Origin: CAZTQN01 sp964615765
GTDB lineage: Bacteria; Planctomycetota; Phycisphaerae; Phycisphaerales; UBA1924
Assembly (NCBI GenBank): GCA_964615765.1
Contig: CAZTQN010000021.1
Coordinates: forward strand, 1 to 64,000
Length of the DNA: 64,000 nt
Direction: 5' to 3'
Shown: in pieces, positions 26,055 through 34,660 of the stretch
Position numbering within the stretch: the first letter of the stretch is position 1
Layout: the number at the start of each line of letters is the position of its first letter
The notes under the pieces: model-generated
Database searches by the model: none
Seen by the model: the letters and a program-made list of their open reading frames with translations, nothing else
Told to the model about the DNA's origin: nothing
Translations under genes and position numbers: made by a program

Positions 26055-26711
26055 TCAGGCCGCGGCGAACTCGGCCAGGTGACGCTTGAGCGCCTCGATC
26101 GGCAGGCCCATGATCGTGCCGGGATCGCCCGAGAAGGAGATGGGCCACCCGTCGCTGACGCGCTCGCTCAGGTTGTACCCGCCGGCCTTGCCGACCCACC
26201 CGTTCGACGCCACGTACTGATCGATGGTCGCGTCATCAATCCACCCGACGGTGACGCTGGCGCGTTCGTTGAACAGCCGGCGCCGACCCGTGCGAACATC
26301 CAGCAAGGCGACGCCCGTCAACACCTCGTGCGACCCGTCGCGCAGCAGCATGAGAATGCGCCGCGCGTCGGCGGCGTCGGACGGAGCGCTGATGATCGTC
26401 CCGTTCTTGACGACGATGGTGTCGGCCCCGAGGACGACCGGCGCGCGAACCCCGCCGCGCGTCAAAGCGCTGCGGGCCTTGAGATACGCCAGCGCCTCGA
26501 CCCACTCGCACGGCTGCACGCTGCTGGGCGCAAGCTGGGCGTCGTCCAACCCTGGGTGCCCGGCGTCGTGCTCGATGCCCGCGCCCGTCAGCAGTTCACG
26601 CCGACGGGGCGAGCGGCTGGCCAGGTGCACGCGCGGCGTCCCCGCGCTGGATGAGCGCCCGCTCCCGCCCGCCATAGACCCAGATTCCGGCCCGATCGTC
26701 ATGAGCAGCAT
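26055..26711 (-). CDS. maf: Maf/Ham1-type nucleoside triphosphate pyrophosphatase
   Basis: 218 aa from the ATG at 26711, with AGGGGGA eight bases upstream. Maf proteins hydrolyse non-canonical or modified dTTP/UTP-type nucleotides to monophosphates. LASRSPRRRELLTGAGI matches the family start (LAS.SPRR..LL...G), ADTIVVKNG is the conserved Asp site, and GSHEVLTGVALLD is the next block. It ends with SGDPGTIMGLPIEAL, in place of the usual GSYYNVVGLP-like segment. The N-terminus has a 20-residue Gly/Ser extension. It heads the minus-strand group maf, membrane protein, lpxK, hldE, ASCH. Confidence 0.9.
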   Translation of the reverse strand: MLLMTIGPESGSMAGGSGRSSSAGTPRVHLASRSPRRRELLTGAGIEHDAGHPGLDDAQLAPSSVQPCEWVEALAYLKARSALTRGGVRAPVVLGADTIVVKNGTIISAPSDAADARRILMLLRDGSHEVLTGVALLDVRTGRRRLFNERASVTVGWIDDATIDQYVASNGWVGKAGGYNLSERVSDGWPISFSGDPGTIMGLPIEALKRHLAEFAAA

Positions 26712-27056
26712 CGCTGAATCCCCCTGGCACTGTACCCACGATTCCCGCCCCGCCCCCCACCCCCCCAACGCCGATCAACCGTCTGTATCGTCTTCGCCGC
26801 CGACCTCCGGACCAACGCCGCGGACGCCCGGCGATTGCCCGCACGAGGGGGCGTGGGCGTGGACGGCTGAAGGGCCGCCCGCCGCGTTCACACCAGCAAA
26901 CTCCGGGAAAAACGGGCCGCGACGTGGCGGCCGACGGCCGATCGATGCCGGCCATCGGCATTGTTGGGGAGTTCGCCCGCTCGGTTGCACATTCGAGCCG
27001 CTCGGGCCCGATCTCCCGGCGGATACCATCCGCGCGGGGGCGGCGAGCGTTCATTC
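26712..27056. other. Divergent intergenic region between maf and the amidase gene
   Basis: 345 bases with no supported gene. A run of C (26752-26766) and mixed GC-rich sequence precede a segment with GTTGTTGGGG-like bases at about 26960. No clear -35/-10 pair, repeat or hairpin stood out. It must contain promoters for both divergent genes. Confidence 0.4.
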
Positions 27057-27872
27057 ATGCGTGCGCACCTGGTCCAGATCGATGTCGCCTGGGAAGACAA
27101 ACCCGCCAACCGGGCCAAAGCCCGTGCGCTCATCGAGCAGGCGGGCCCCGAACGTGGGGACTTGGTCATCCTGCCGGAAATGTTCGACACCGGCTTCTCG
27201 TTCAACCTCGCCAAGACCGCCGACGCCGACGGGGCCACGCTCGCGTTCCTGACGGACACGGCCCGGTCGCTGGGCGTGTGGGTGCACGGGGCCCGGACGG
27301 GGCTGGCGGCCGACGGGCGTGGTCGGAACCTGGCGACCATCATCGATCCTTCGGGCGAGCGCGTGTGCGAATATCAGAAGCGTCGGCTGTTCCCGCTGGG
27401 CGCGGGCGACACCGAGGCGTCGCGGTTCGAGCCGGGGCCGCACGCGGTGGCGTACACATGGACGCGCGAGCAGGGCGCTCCCGCCGGCCGCGCGGTGGTG
27501 AGTCCGACAATCTGCTATGACCTGCGGTTCCCCGAGGTCTATCTCGACGGGCTTTCGCTTGGGGCGGAGATCTTCGTGGTCAGTTCAAGCTGGCCCGCGC
27601 CGCGCGAGGGGCATCGGCGGGCGCTCTCCATCGCCCGCGCGATCGAGACCCAGTCGATCGTGCTCAGCGTTAACCGCTGCGGGCGCGAGCCGCCCGTGCC
27701 CGCCGGCCCGGGCAACCAGTACGCCGGCGGCTCGCTGGCCATCGGCTGCAAAGGTGAGATCCTGGGCGAACTCGGACCGGACGAGGGCGTGCTGAGCGTC
27801 GACCTGGACATCCGCGAAGTCCGCCGCTGGCGCGAGATCTTCCCCGCGTGGAAAGAGCGGCTGGCCCGGTAG
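27057..27872 (+). CDS. Carbon-nitrogen hydrolase (omega-amidase/Nit2-like)
   Basis: 271 aa from the ATG at 27057. Nitrilase-superfamily enzymes hydrolyse amides with a Cys-Lys-Glu triad, all visible here: Glu41 in ILPEMFDTGFS, Lys108 in YQKRRLF and Cys153 in TICYDLRFPE. The LPEMFDTGF and YDLRFPE forms are typical of the branch that includes omega-amidase (alpha-ketoglutaramate or ketosuccinamate hydrolase) of the methionine-salvage type. The substrate is an inference from these motifs only. It is a single gene, divergent from maf and convergent with a dockerin gene. Confidence 0.88.
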   Translation: MRAHLVQIDVAWEDKPANRAKARALIEQAGPERGDLVILPEMFDTGFSFNLAKTADADGATLAFLTDTARSLGVWVHGARTGLAADGRGRNLATIIDPSGERVCEYQKRRLFPLGAGDTEASRFEPGPHAVAYTWTREQGAPAGRAVVSPTICYDLRFPEVYLDGLSLGAEIFVVSSSWPAPREGHRRALSIARAIETQSIVLSVNRCGREPPVPAGPGNQYAGGSLAIGCKGEILGELGPDEGVLSVDLDIREVRRWREIFPAWKERLAR

Positions 27873-27913
27873 CACCGCGCGTGCTGGCGTAGGCGCGTCG
27901 GGGAGCGGGCGCC

Positions 27914-30403
27914 TCAGCACCCCTCGAACCAGCGGGCCAGGAAATCGAAAATGTCCTGCACGCTGACGAGCCCGTCGCCGGCGATGTCGGCCCGGGCGCT
28001 CGCCGCAAAGAACCCCGCGAGGAAGTCGAACAGGTCCTGCGTGGTCGTCGCGCCGTCGGCGTTGAAGTCGGCCGGGCAGACGTAGCGCACCGTCAATCGC
28101 GGGCGGACGCCGCCGGCGCTGGTGCTGGACTCGAAACTATCGATGAGCACCGCGTTGGTCCCGCTGGCGAGCGGCACCAGCGCCCACCCCAAGTTGGCGG
28201 GTTCACCGCCCGTCGACCACCGGCGCATGCTGTCGGTCACGTCCAGCGCGTACACCCCGGCCTGCACGAGCGACCCGCTGACCACGCTGAGGCCCGCGGC
28301 GTCATCGGGCGCGAGCGCGGCTTCGACACCATCGGTGGATATCCCGCCGCCCGCCGTCGTCCATGTCTCGTCGACGCTCCAGGCCCGCAGCATGCGATGG
28401 ACCGCGAAGCCCGAGCCGTCGCCGCCGGCGGCGTTCGAGACATTCAGCGACAGCACGGCGGAACTGACCAGCGCGCCGGGCGGGATCTGCCCGGTGCCGC
28501 TGCCGAACACGCCCGTGAATCGGATCAACCCCTGCACGTCGCTCCCCGATGGGTCGGCGTCGTTCTCGACGGAAGCGTCGATCGTCAGCGTCGGGCCCGT
28601 GCCGGCGCTCGCGCCGGGGGCGGCTTGGCTGAGCGTGGTGTCGACGCCCGCCGTGAACACGCGGACACGCACGGGGTCGCGCGTCGGCGTGATAATCAAC
28701 TCCGGGAACGCCGCGCCCGCGAGCGTGCTGTCAGACGACTCGACGCGCACGGCGTTGGTGCCGTTGGGATAGGTCTGCAAGAGCCAGCCGTTGTTCGGCT
28801 GCCCGGCCGCCCAAGCGCGCAGGGCGCGGTCGACGCGGAACTCCAGCCACTGGTCGGTCGTGACGCCGACGGTGCCGCCGTTGGTGCCGGCGGCGCTATC
28901 CGGCCGGGCCAGGGCTTCGAACCCGCTGGAGCCGTTGGCGGCGATGCCCGCGGGGCTGCCGGCGTTTGTGCCCGGGAGGGTGAGGCTGTTCCACGTCGAC
29001 GCGCTCGTCCACGGCACGAGCATGCGGCGCACTTCAAAGCCGCTCCCTTCGCTGTTGCTGCGCTGCGGGTGCACGTACAACCGCAGCCGCCCCGCGAGCA
29101 TGTCGTGCGACAGCGGGACCTGCGCGGCGCCCGGCCCGCTCAGCCCGCTGAATCGGATCAGCCCGTACGACGGACCGGCCGGACCGCCGCCCAGCGTGTC
29201 GTCGGTGTCGATGTGGATGTAGCCCTGCGCGCTCAGGTTCCCGGCGGGGTTCGACGTGCGCACTTCCGTGTCGTCCACCCCGACGTACCCGTTCACGCCG
29301 CGCTTAAACACCAGCGGCGTGCCCGGCACCGGCGCGGGCGGGGGGAGCGGCTTGGGCGGCGGGGGCGCGAACCGGGTCGCGAACTCGATCGGCAGGTCGA
29401 ACGCGCTGTTCGCGTCCGTCTCTAGCCTGCCGACGTTGGCGAACTCCGCACCCGCCGGCACGCCGCCCACGGCGTCGCCGATGGGCGTGTAGGTGCGCAC
29501 GCGCACGCGGTTGCTCGCCGGTTCGAAGGTCATCAGGCGCAGCCACCCGTCCCCGCCGCGGTTCCGCGACTGGTAGTCGCTCACCAGTTCGTACACCGGG
29601 CGTCCGAAGTCGTTGACGGAATCGATGCGGGCCTCGCCGGAGTAGTGCCCGTTGAGGACCAGGAAGATCTGGTCGTTCCCGCGGACCAGCCGCTCGAACA
29701 GCAGCGTGCCCGCGCCGTCGCGCACGCCCGCCCCGTTGACGCTGTTGTGCGTCGAAACGATCGTCGGCAGCCCGGGGTTGGCGTCGAGGATCGCCTGGGC
29801 CCAGGCGACGGTGTCACGCGGCGTGCCGGGGCGGTCCGAGGACGTCGGCGGGGCGGCGAAGTTCCATTCCAGCGACAGGTGCAGCATGTCGCCCAGCGGC
29901 GTGGTGAACCGCTGCGCGCTGCTGACGCCGCGCGGATCGAAGCCCAGGAACCAGGCCCGCCCGTCGAAGTAGCCGGAGGTATCGCCGAAACGGACGCGGT
30001 AGTGCTCGAGCGAGCCGGTGCCGTTTGTCGCGGTCCAGTCGTGATTGCCGGGGAGCACGCCGTGCGGGATGGTCGAGTTGCGGAGGATCGCCATGGCGCG
30101 GACGGCGTCGTCCCACTGGTCCAGCAGCGGCGCGCCCGGCGGGCCGGCGTTGTCGACGACGTCGCCCAGATGCGTGACAAAGACGATGCTCTGGGCGGCG
30201 GCGTTGTCGACGATCCAGCGCGTCTGCCGGTCGAAGAAGTTGTCCCCCGGACCGAGCGTCGACTCGCTGTAGAACTGCGTGTCGGGGACCGCAACGACCG
30301 TGAACGCGGGCTGGGCCGACGCGCCGGCGGCGAGGATCAGCGCACCGACCGCCATGCCGAATGACCATCGAGCTACACGGAACGACACGCACGCCGTCGG
30401 CAT
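27914..30403 (-). CDS. Secreted metallophosphoesterase with two DNRLRE-like domains and a GC-type dockerin
   Basis: 829 aa. The signal peptide ends GASA-QP (about 30). The calcineurin-like phosphoesterase domain (33-330) has all metal motifs: VPDTQFY (Asp41), THLGDVVDN (Asp81), PGNHDW (119-124), STHNSVNG and NGHYSGEARI, so it should be a two-metal phosphatase or phosphodiesterase. Two beta-sandwich domains follow (about 355-560 and 575-765), with repeats of VNGYVGVDDTE..., GLIRFSGLSG and LIRFTGVFG that fit the DNRLRE family. The dockerin (about 770-829) has TTTQDLFDFLAGFF and SVQDIFDFLARWFEGC. An exported, anchored phosphate-scavenging enzyme is plausible. Confidence 0.85.
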   Translation of the reverse strand: MPTACVSFRVARWSFGMAVGALILAAGASAQPAFTVVAVPDTQFYSESTLGPGDNFFDRQTRWIVDNAAAQSIVFVTHLGDVVDNAGPPGAPLLDQWDDAVRAMAILRNSTIPHGVLPGNHDWTATNGTGSLEHYRVRFGDTSGYFDGRAWFLGFDPRGVSSAQRFTTPLGDMLHLSLEWNFAAPPTSSDRPGTPRDTVAWAQAILDANPGLPTIVSTHNSVNGAGVRDGAGTLLFERLVRGNDQIFLVLNGHYSGEARIDSVNDFGRPVYELVSDYQSRNRGGDGWLRLMTFEPASNRVRVRTYTPIGDAVGGVPAGAEFANVGRLETDANSAFDLPIEFATRFAPPPPKPLPPPAPVPGTPLVFKRGVNGYVGVDDTEVRTSNPAGNLSAQGYIHIDTDDTLGGGPAGPSYGLIRFSGLSGPGAAQVPLSHDMLAGRLRLYVHPQRSNSEGSGFEVRRMLVPWTSASTWNSLTLPGTNAGSPAGIAANGSSGFEALARPDSAAGTNGGTVGVTTDQWLEFRVDRALRAWAAGQPNNGWLLQTYPNGTNAVRVESSDSTLAGAAFPELIITPTRDPVRVRVFTAGVDTTLSQAAPGASAGTGPTLTIDASVENDADPSGSDVQGLIRFTGVFGSGTGQIPPGALVSSAVLSLNVSNAAGGDGSGFAVHRMLRAWSVDETWTTAGGGISTDGVEAALAPDDAAGLSVVSGSLVQAGVYALDVTDSMRRWSTGGEPANLGWALVPLASGTNAVLIDSFESSTSAGGVRPRLTVRYVCPADFNADGATTTQDLFDFLAGFFAASARADIAGDGLVSVQDIFDFLARWFEGC

Positions 30404-30539
30404 CGGGTTTCAACCTCCGGGAGAAGGAAGTGAAGCCCGCCGACGGCGTGGTGTCGCTCGCGGATATGTCAAGACTGCGTGAAGCCCGGGCGGCCGCGAT
30501 CATGGCGAGCCGCCCGGATAACCCGGTCACTCCGCGCGA

Positions 30540-32297
30540 TCAGCAGTTGGGGCCGGGGGCGAACCACGCGGTCAGGAAGTCGAAGATGTCCTGAACCGTG
30601 ATCCCGCCGGCGTTGTTGAAGTCGGCCCGGGCGTCGCTCGCGAACCAGGCGCCGAGGAAGTCGAAGATGTCCTGGACGGTGACGCCGCCGGCGTTGTTGA
30701 AGTCGGCCGGGCAGGTCGGGGCGGCCGCCGCGGGCCGCTCGTACGCGCCCAGGTCGACCACCGGCGCCGGGCCGGGGCCCGTGTCGGCGACGCTGGCGAT
30801 ATCGACGCGGCGCGGGTTGTTCGCCAGGTCGAACACGTCCACACCCGTCGGCAACGCCGCGGCGTCCCCCGCGTCGATCGCCGGCGACGTGGCCCGCAGG
30901 CGGTAATCGCCCGTCACGCCCGTCGGCGATTCGAACTGCGGGTCGATGGTCGTGTTCGCCAGCCCGGCGAACCCGCCCTGGATGTTGCTGCGGGCCACGT
31001 CGATGGTCTGCCCGATCGGGATCAGCGGCAGGCCGATCTGCTGGACGTTGCCGCGGATGATGCTGTTGCGCACCGTCAGCGTGCCGGTGAGGAACGCGTC
31101 GGTGCGGATGCCGAGGTTGGCGTTGTCGACGATGGTGCAGTTGATGACGCGATCGTCGGTCGCCTCGCTGGGCGCGTTGATCAGGATGCCCTCGCCCTGC
31201 ACGCCGACGATCAGCGTGTTGGCGATCACCGAGCTCGACCCGCCGCCGACGAGCGCGACGCCCGCCCCTTCGCCCCCGCGGATCTCGCAGCGGTCGACGG
31301 TGAGGGCGGCCCCCGTCTCAAGGAACGCGCCGATCGCTGTGCCCTGGCTGTTGATGAAGTCCGAGTCGATCACGCGGAGCGTGCTCTGCCCGAGCGGCAG
31401 AGCCATGTACACGCCCGCGGCGATGTCGCCCGCGTTGCCCTGGAACACGCTGCGCGTGACCGCGACCTGGGCGCCCGGGTCCGACGCGACGACGGTGACC
31501 GGCGCCGACGTGCCGACGTTCCCCGCGAAGATGGAGTCTTCGATGGTGAGGGCCGTGAACCCGATCGGCGCGATGCAGGCGCCCCGGTTGTTCTCGAATC
31601 GGGTTCGACGGACAGTCATGGTCGCGTTGAACGGTGACAGGACCGGCAGCCCGCCCGACACGTCGCCGTTGTCGCGCAGGATGCTGTCCTCGATGATGAT
31701 GGTGGGCGGGACGGAGCGGTCGCACGTGCGGAGCACGGCCCCGACGCTGCGAGTCCCGCCCGGGGGGGCGTTGACGCCGTTGCCCTCGATGGTGGTGTTG
31801 CGGATCGTCAGCGTCCCGCCGGCGAGGAAGATGGCCCCGCCGACTTCGCCGGTGTTGTCCGCGATGACGCAGCGGTCGATCTCGACAATGCTGCTGTCGG
31901 AGAGCAGGGCGCCGGCGAAGATGGTGAGCCCGCCGCTGCCGCAGATCGACTCCGGCCCCCCAACGCTCCCGCGCAGAGCCAGGTTCTCCAGCCGCAGACC
32001 CGTCGAACCGAAGACCTTCAGGATCGTCGGCCCGCCGGGCCCGCCCAGGCGGACGTCGTCGGCGCTCGCGCCGGTGCCGCGGATGGTCAGCCGCTTGCCG
32101 TCGACGCGGAGCGTCTCGGCGTACGTGCCCGGCGCGACGAGGATCTCGTCCCCATCAACCGCGGCGTCGATCGCCGCCTGGACCGAGGTGAACTGCGTCG
32201 GCACCGAGAGCGTCACCGCGTGGGCGGCCCCGCAGGCCAGCCCGGCCACGGTGAGGACGCTGACCAGGAACTGAGAGGACATCATTCGGGTTTTCAT
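30540..32297 (-). CDS. Secreted right-handed beta-helix protein with GC-type dockerin
   Basis: 585 aa from the ATG at 32297, with AAGGA seven bases upstream; a longer frame to 32393 overlaps the divergent gene and lacks a signal at its start. The signal peptide ends AAHA-VT. Then comes TVPTQFTSVQAAIDAAVDGDEILVAPGTY-type sequence, the classical start of pectate-lyase-like beta-helices. It is followed by about 12 coils with I.nTtI.gN, IRGNVQQ and I.DSIFAGN repeats. It ends with a choice-of-anchor-like piece (VVDLGAYERP) and a dockerin of two VQDIFDFL repeats, each preceded by ADFNNAGG(V/I)T. No lyase catalytic residues could be identified. Likely role: surface-bound polysaccharide binding or cleavage. 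Confidence 0.85.
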   Translation of the reverse strand: MKTRMMSSQFLVSVLTVAGLACGAAHAVTLSVPTQFTSVQAAIDAAVDGDEILVAPGTYAETLRVDGKRLTIRGTGASADDVRLGGPGGPTILKVFGSTGLRLENLALRGSVGGPESICGSGGLTIFAGALLSDSSIVEIDRCVIADNTGEVGGAIFLAGGTLTIRNTTIEGNGVNAPPGGTRSVGAVLRTCDRSVPPTIIIEDSILRDNGDVSGGLPVLSPFNATMTVRRTRFENNRGACIAPIGFTALTIEDSIFAGNVGTSAPVTVVASDPGAQVAVTRSVFQGNAGDIAAGVYMALPLGQSTLRVIDSDFINSQGTAIGAFLETGAALTVDRCEIRGGEGAGVALVGGGSSSVIANTLIVGVQGEGILINAPSEATDDRVINCTIVDNANLGIRTDAFLTGTLTVRNSIIRGNVQQIGLPLIPIGQTIDVARSNIQGGFAGLANTTIDPQFESPTGVTGDYRLRATSPAIDAGDAAALPTGVDVFDLANNPRRVDIASVADTGPGPAPVVDLGAYERPAAAAPTCPADFNNAGGVTVQDIFDFLGAWFASDARADFNNAGGITVQDIFDFLTAWFAPGPNC

Positions 32298-32395
32298 GGG
32301 TATTCCTTGCGTGTGGACGGGGTGTATCATCTCTGATAGACTTCTCTCCGAGAAACGTGCACCGCTGGATTCAGCCTCAGTGGTTTTTTTCACCC

Positions 32396-33721
32396 ATGAA
32401 CGACGCCACCCCCGTCAATCCATTTCCAGCGTCGCCCGGGCCCGAGTTTCCGGGCCGGCTGCGGCTGAGCGGCGAGGGCGAGGGCGAGGGCGAGGGCGAG
32501 CGCTTGGACGCCGGGCTGCTGCACGCGGCGGGGCGTGTCCGCGCGGCGCTGGCGCGGGCGTTGGACGAGGTCGTGCCCCCGCCAAGGCGCCCGAATGATC
32601 TGGTCCGCACGCTCGGGCTCGACAAAACCATGGCCAGCCGCGTGCACCGGGCCGCGCAGGCGGACGAGCCGATCGAAGCCGTGCTGGACGGCGCAGGGGT
32701 GCTGGGGCTTCGGCAGGTGGTCGAGCGGCTGGCGTCGACGCCCGGGCAGCCGGCGCGTTCGAGCGCGACGCTGGACGCGTTCCGCGCCGCCGTCGCCGAC
32801 TTTGCCCGCGTGCTGGACCGTTTCCCTGAGGGGCGCATCGGGCTCGAAGCCGCCATGGCGGAGAGCATGCCCGAGATGCGCGACGCCGCGGAGCGCAAGG
32901 CGCGACGCACGGTGTTCCAGTCGCACATGTTCCTGCTGGGCTTCTACCAGGAACTGCTGTACAAGGCGTTTATCCGCGTGCCCTCGGCCCGCGAGCCGCG
33001 GCTGGTCGATTACATCTACATCGAGATCTGCGGCGGGTACCGCGTGCTGCGAACGGGGAGCAGCGGGCTGCTCGCCGGGATCCTCAGCATCCGCGCCGAC
33101 GAGCCGGACAAACTGAGCACCGAGACGCTCGACGGGCGACCGATCGACACGGACGCGACGCCGACGTTTCTCGAGCGGTGGTCGACCAGCCCGATCCCGA
33201 CGCTGCGCAGCGCGGCACGCGGGCAGTCGATCGTCATCGCGCTCCCGCCGGAACACCCGGGCCTGGGCGAGCCGATCACGCTGACGCTGGCCCACGTCAT
33301 CCGGTGCGGCGGGCGGCGGTTCGGGAACGCTGAGCGGCCGTACGACACCAACTACGCCATCCTGCGCAAGCCCGTGAAGCGCCTGGTGTGGGACGAGCTG
33401 AGCGACCCGTCGCTGGGCGTCGGCCCGCCGATGGTGACGGCGAGTTTTGCCAGCGGGCCGGGGGCGATCCCCGCGGGCCCGGAGCTCGACGACCTGTACC
33501 GCGTGCGCCAGCCGGAGAAGTTCGAGGCCCTGGGCGTCGGGACGTCGCGTCTGGGCAGCAGCGACGTGCCGCAGTGCCGCGAACTGGTTGACTGGGTGCT
33601 CGGCAAAGTCGGGATCGACGGGTCGCGGCTTGCGGCCCACCGCCTGCGGATCGAGTACCCGGTGGCCCACACGCGGTACATCGTGTGGAACCGGTTGCCC
33701 GAGCCGCCGGCGAGTGCGTGA
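32396..33721 (+). CDS. Conserved-looking protein of unknown function with possible N-terminal helix-turn-helix
   Basis: 441 aa from the ATG at 32396. No signal peptide or membrane segment is seen. An N-terminal Pro/Gly region contains a (GE)5 run from a DNA repeat. Then follows a helical part with RRPNDLVRTLGLDKTMASRVHRAAQ, which looks like a helix-turn-helix (a run similar to 'LARxLGVDKSxASR'). The remaining 330 residues form a mixed alpha/beta domain (MFLLGFYQELLYKAF, LVDYIYIEICGGYRVLR, TLAHVIRCGGRRFG) that I do not recognise. A DNA-binding regulator with a large sensor-like domain is possible. It is convergent with the PEP-CTERM gene, 17 bases apart. Confidence 0.65.
   Translation: MNDATPVNPFPASPGPEFPGRLRLSGEGEGEGEGERLDAGLLHAAGRVRAALARALDEVVPPPRRPNDLVRTLGLDKTMASRVHRAAQADEPIEAVLDGAGVLGLRQVVERLASTPGQPARSSATLDAFRAAVADFARVLDRFPEGRIGLEAAMAESMPEMRDAAERKARRTVFQSHMFLLGFYQELLYKAFIRVPSAREPRLVDYIYIEICGGYRVLRTGSSGLLAGILSIRADEPDKLSTETLDGRPIDTDATPTFLERWSTSPIPTLRSAARGQSIVIALPPEHPGLGEPITLTLAHVIRCGGRRFGNAERPYDTNYAILRKPVKRLVWDELSDPSLGVGPPMVTASFASGPGAIPAGPELDDLYRVRQPEKFEALGVGTSRLGSSDVPQCRELVDWVLGKVGIDGSRLAAHRLRIEYPVAHTRYIVWNRLPEPPASA
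32471..32500. repeat. Five GGCGAG hexamers
   Basis: Five perfect tandem GGCGAG units encode a (Gly-Glu)5 run near the N-terminus of the 441-residue unknown protein. The repeat keeps the frame when copies are added or lost. Confidence 0.92.
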
Positions 33722-33738
33722 GATGCACGCGGACGGGA

Positions 33739-34464
33739 TTATGGCTGCCTGCGAGCGCGTCGGCTGAGGGTCACACCCGCCAGTGCCAAGAGCGAGAACG
33801 CGCCCGGCGCCGGAATCGCCAGCGCGATCGCATACGACCCGGTATGCAGCTGGTTGGACCGGCCGGCACGAAGATCAATCTCAAAGCGGTAGTTGACACC
33901 CGGAAGCAGCACGCCGCCTTGATTGAACGTGGCGGAGTACGTTGCCTGCCCGATGAAGCCGTTCGGGACGCCCGCGCGCGAGAACAGCACGGCGGAGTCG
34001 CTCAGGCGGGTCAGCCGCACGAGCGCCGACGACGCATCTTGGGAGCCCGCTGAGCCCGTGTCCCGACCGACAGAGATGTTGCCGGACAGGGTGAAGAACG
34101 TCACTTCACTGACAGACAAGACAACGTCGAGCACCGACTGCCCGATGCCGAGGGTCGTCTGCCGCCCCGCTTCGCCATACGCGGTGCCCTGGGCTTGAAT
34201 CCCCAGCGCGGTCAATGCGGATTCCTGTGTCGCAGAGGCCATCGCGTCGGTCTGGAAACTCCGGTACGTCACGCTGCCGGAGAACGGGGCGAAATCGGGG
34301 GCGCTCTGGGTGGTTTCCGGCACGCTGCTCACACCGGCGGCGAACGCCGAAAAGGTGTTAACGCTCCGGCTCTGGCTCACGTACGTGATGGCCCCAGACG
34401 CACTCGAAGCGACGGTGAAGGCCAAACCAACAACCGTCCCGAGAATCTGTGAAGAACGCCGCAT
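33739..34464 (-). CDS. PEP-CTERM-type exported protein
   Basis: 241 aa. The ATG at 34464 has GGAGGGAGAG just upstream. The signal peptide ends SSASG-AIT. The body is beta-rich with no recognised enzyme motif. The C-terminus IPAPGAFSLLALAGVTLSRR is the PAPG form of the PEP-CTERM signal: motif, hydrophobic helix, basic tail. Exosortase would process it and attach it to the surface. No exosortase gene is in the window. DNA of this gene is less GC-rich than the neighbouring ATPase gene. A promoter-like pair lies 85-112 bases before the start. Confidence 0.78.
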   Translation of the reverse strand: MRRSSQILGTVVGLAFTVASSASGAITYVSQSRSVNTFSAFAAGVSSVPETTQSAPDFAPFSGSVTYRSFQTDAMASATQESALTALGIQAQGTAYGEAGRQTTLGIGQSVLDVVLSVSEVTFFTLSGNISVGRDTGSAGSQDASSALVRLTRLSDSAVLFSRAGVPNGFIGQATYSATFNQGGVLLPGVNYRFEIDLRAGRSNQLHTGSYAIALAIPAPGAFSLLALAGVTLSRRARRQP

Positions 34465-34548
34465 CTTTCTCTCCCTCCGGTTTTTCAGACTGTGCAGCAC
34501 ATCGCGAGGAATCATGCGCGACCGCACGCAACACTGTGCGCGCGATTG

Positions 34549-34576
34549 AGCGTAGTGCCACATTAAGATATGACAA
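34549..34576 (-). promoter_or_regulatory. Possible sigma-70-type promoter of the PEP-CTERM gene
   Basis: On the minus strand TTGTCA (34576-34571) and TACGCT (34554-34549) are 16 bases apart, in a stretch that is AT-rich for this genome (ATTTTGTCATATCTTAATG). The transcript would begin near 34541 and have a leader of about 75 bases. Confidence 0.35.
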
Positions 34577-34660
34577 AATAACCCACCGTTGACCGATTCA
34601 CACCGCCGTGCGCCGCGTAAGTCGCGGACACCGCACCCCAATTGAGGGAGGCGAGGGATC

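Noticed and set aside
32298..32395. Long start for the beta-helix protein at 32393
   Set aside because: It would place 32 polar residues before the signal peptide and overlap the divergent start region; ATG 32297 has a good SD.
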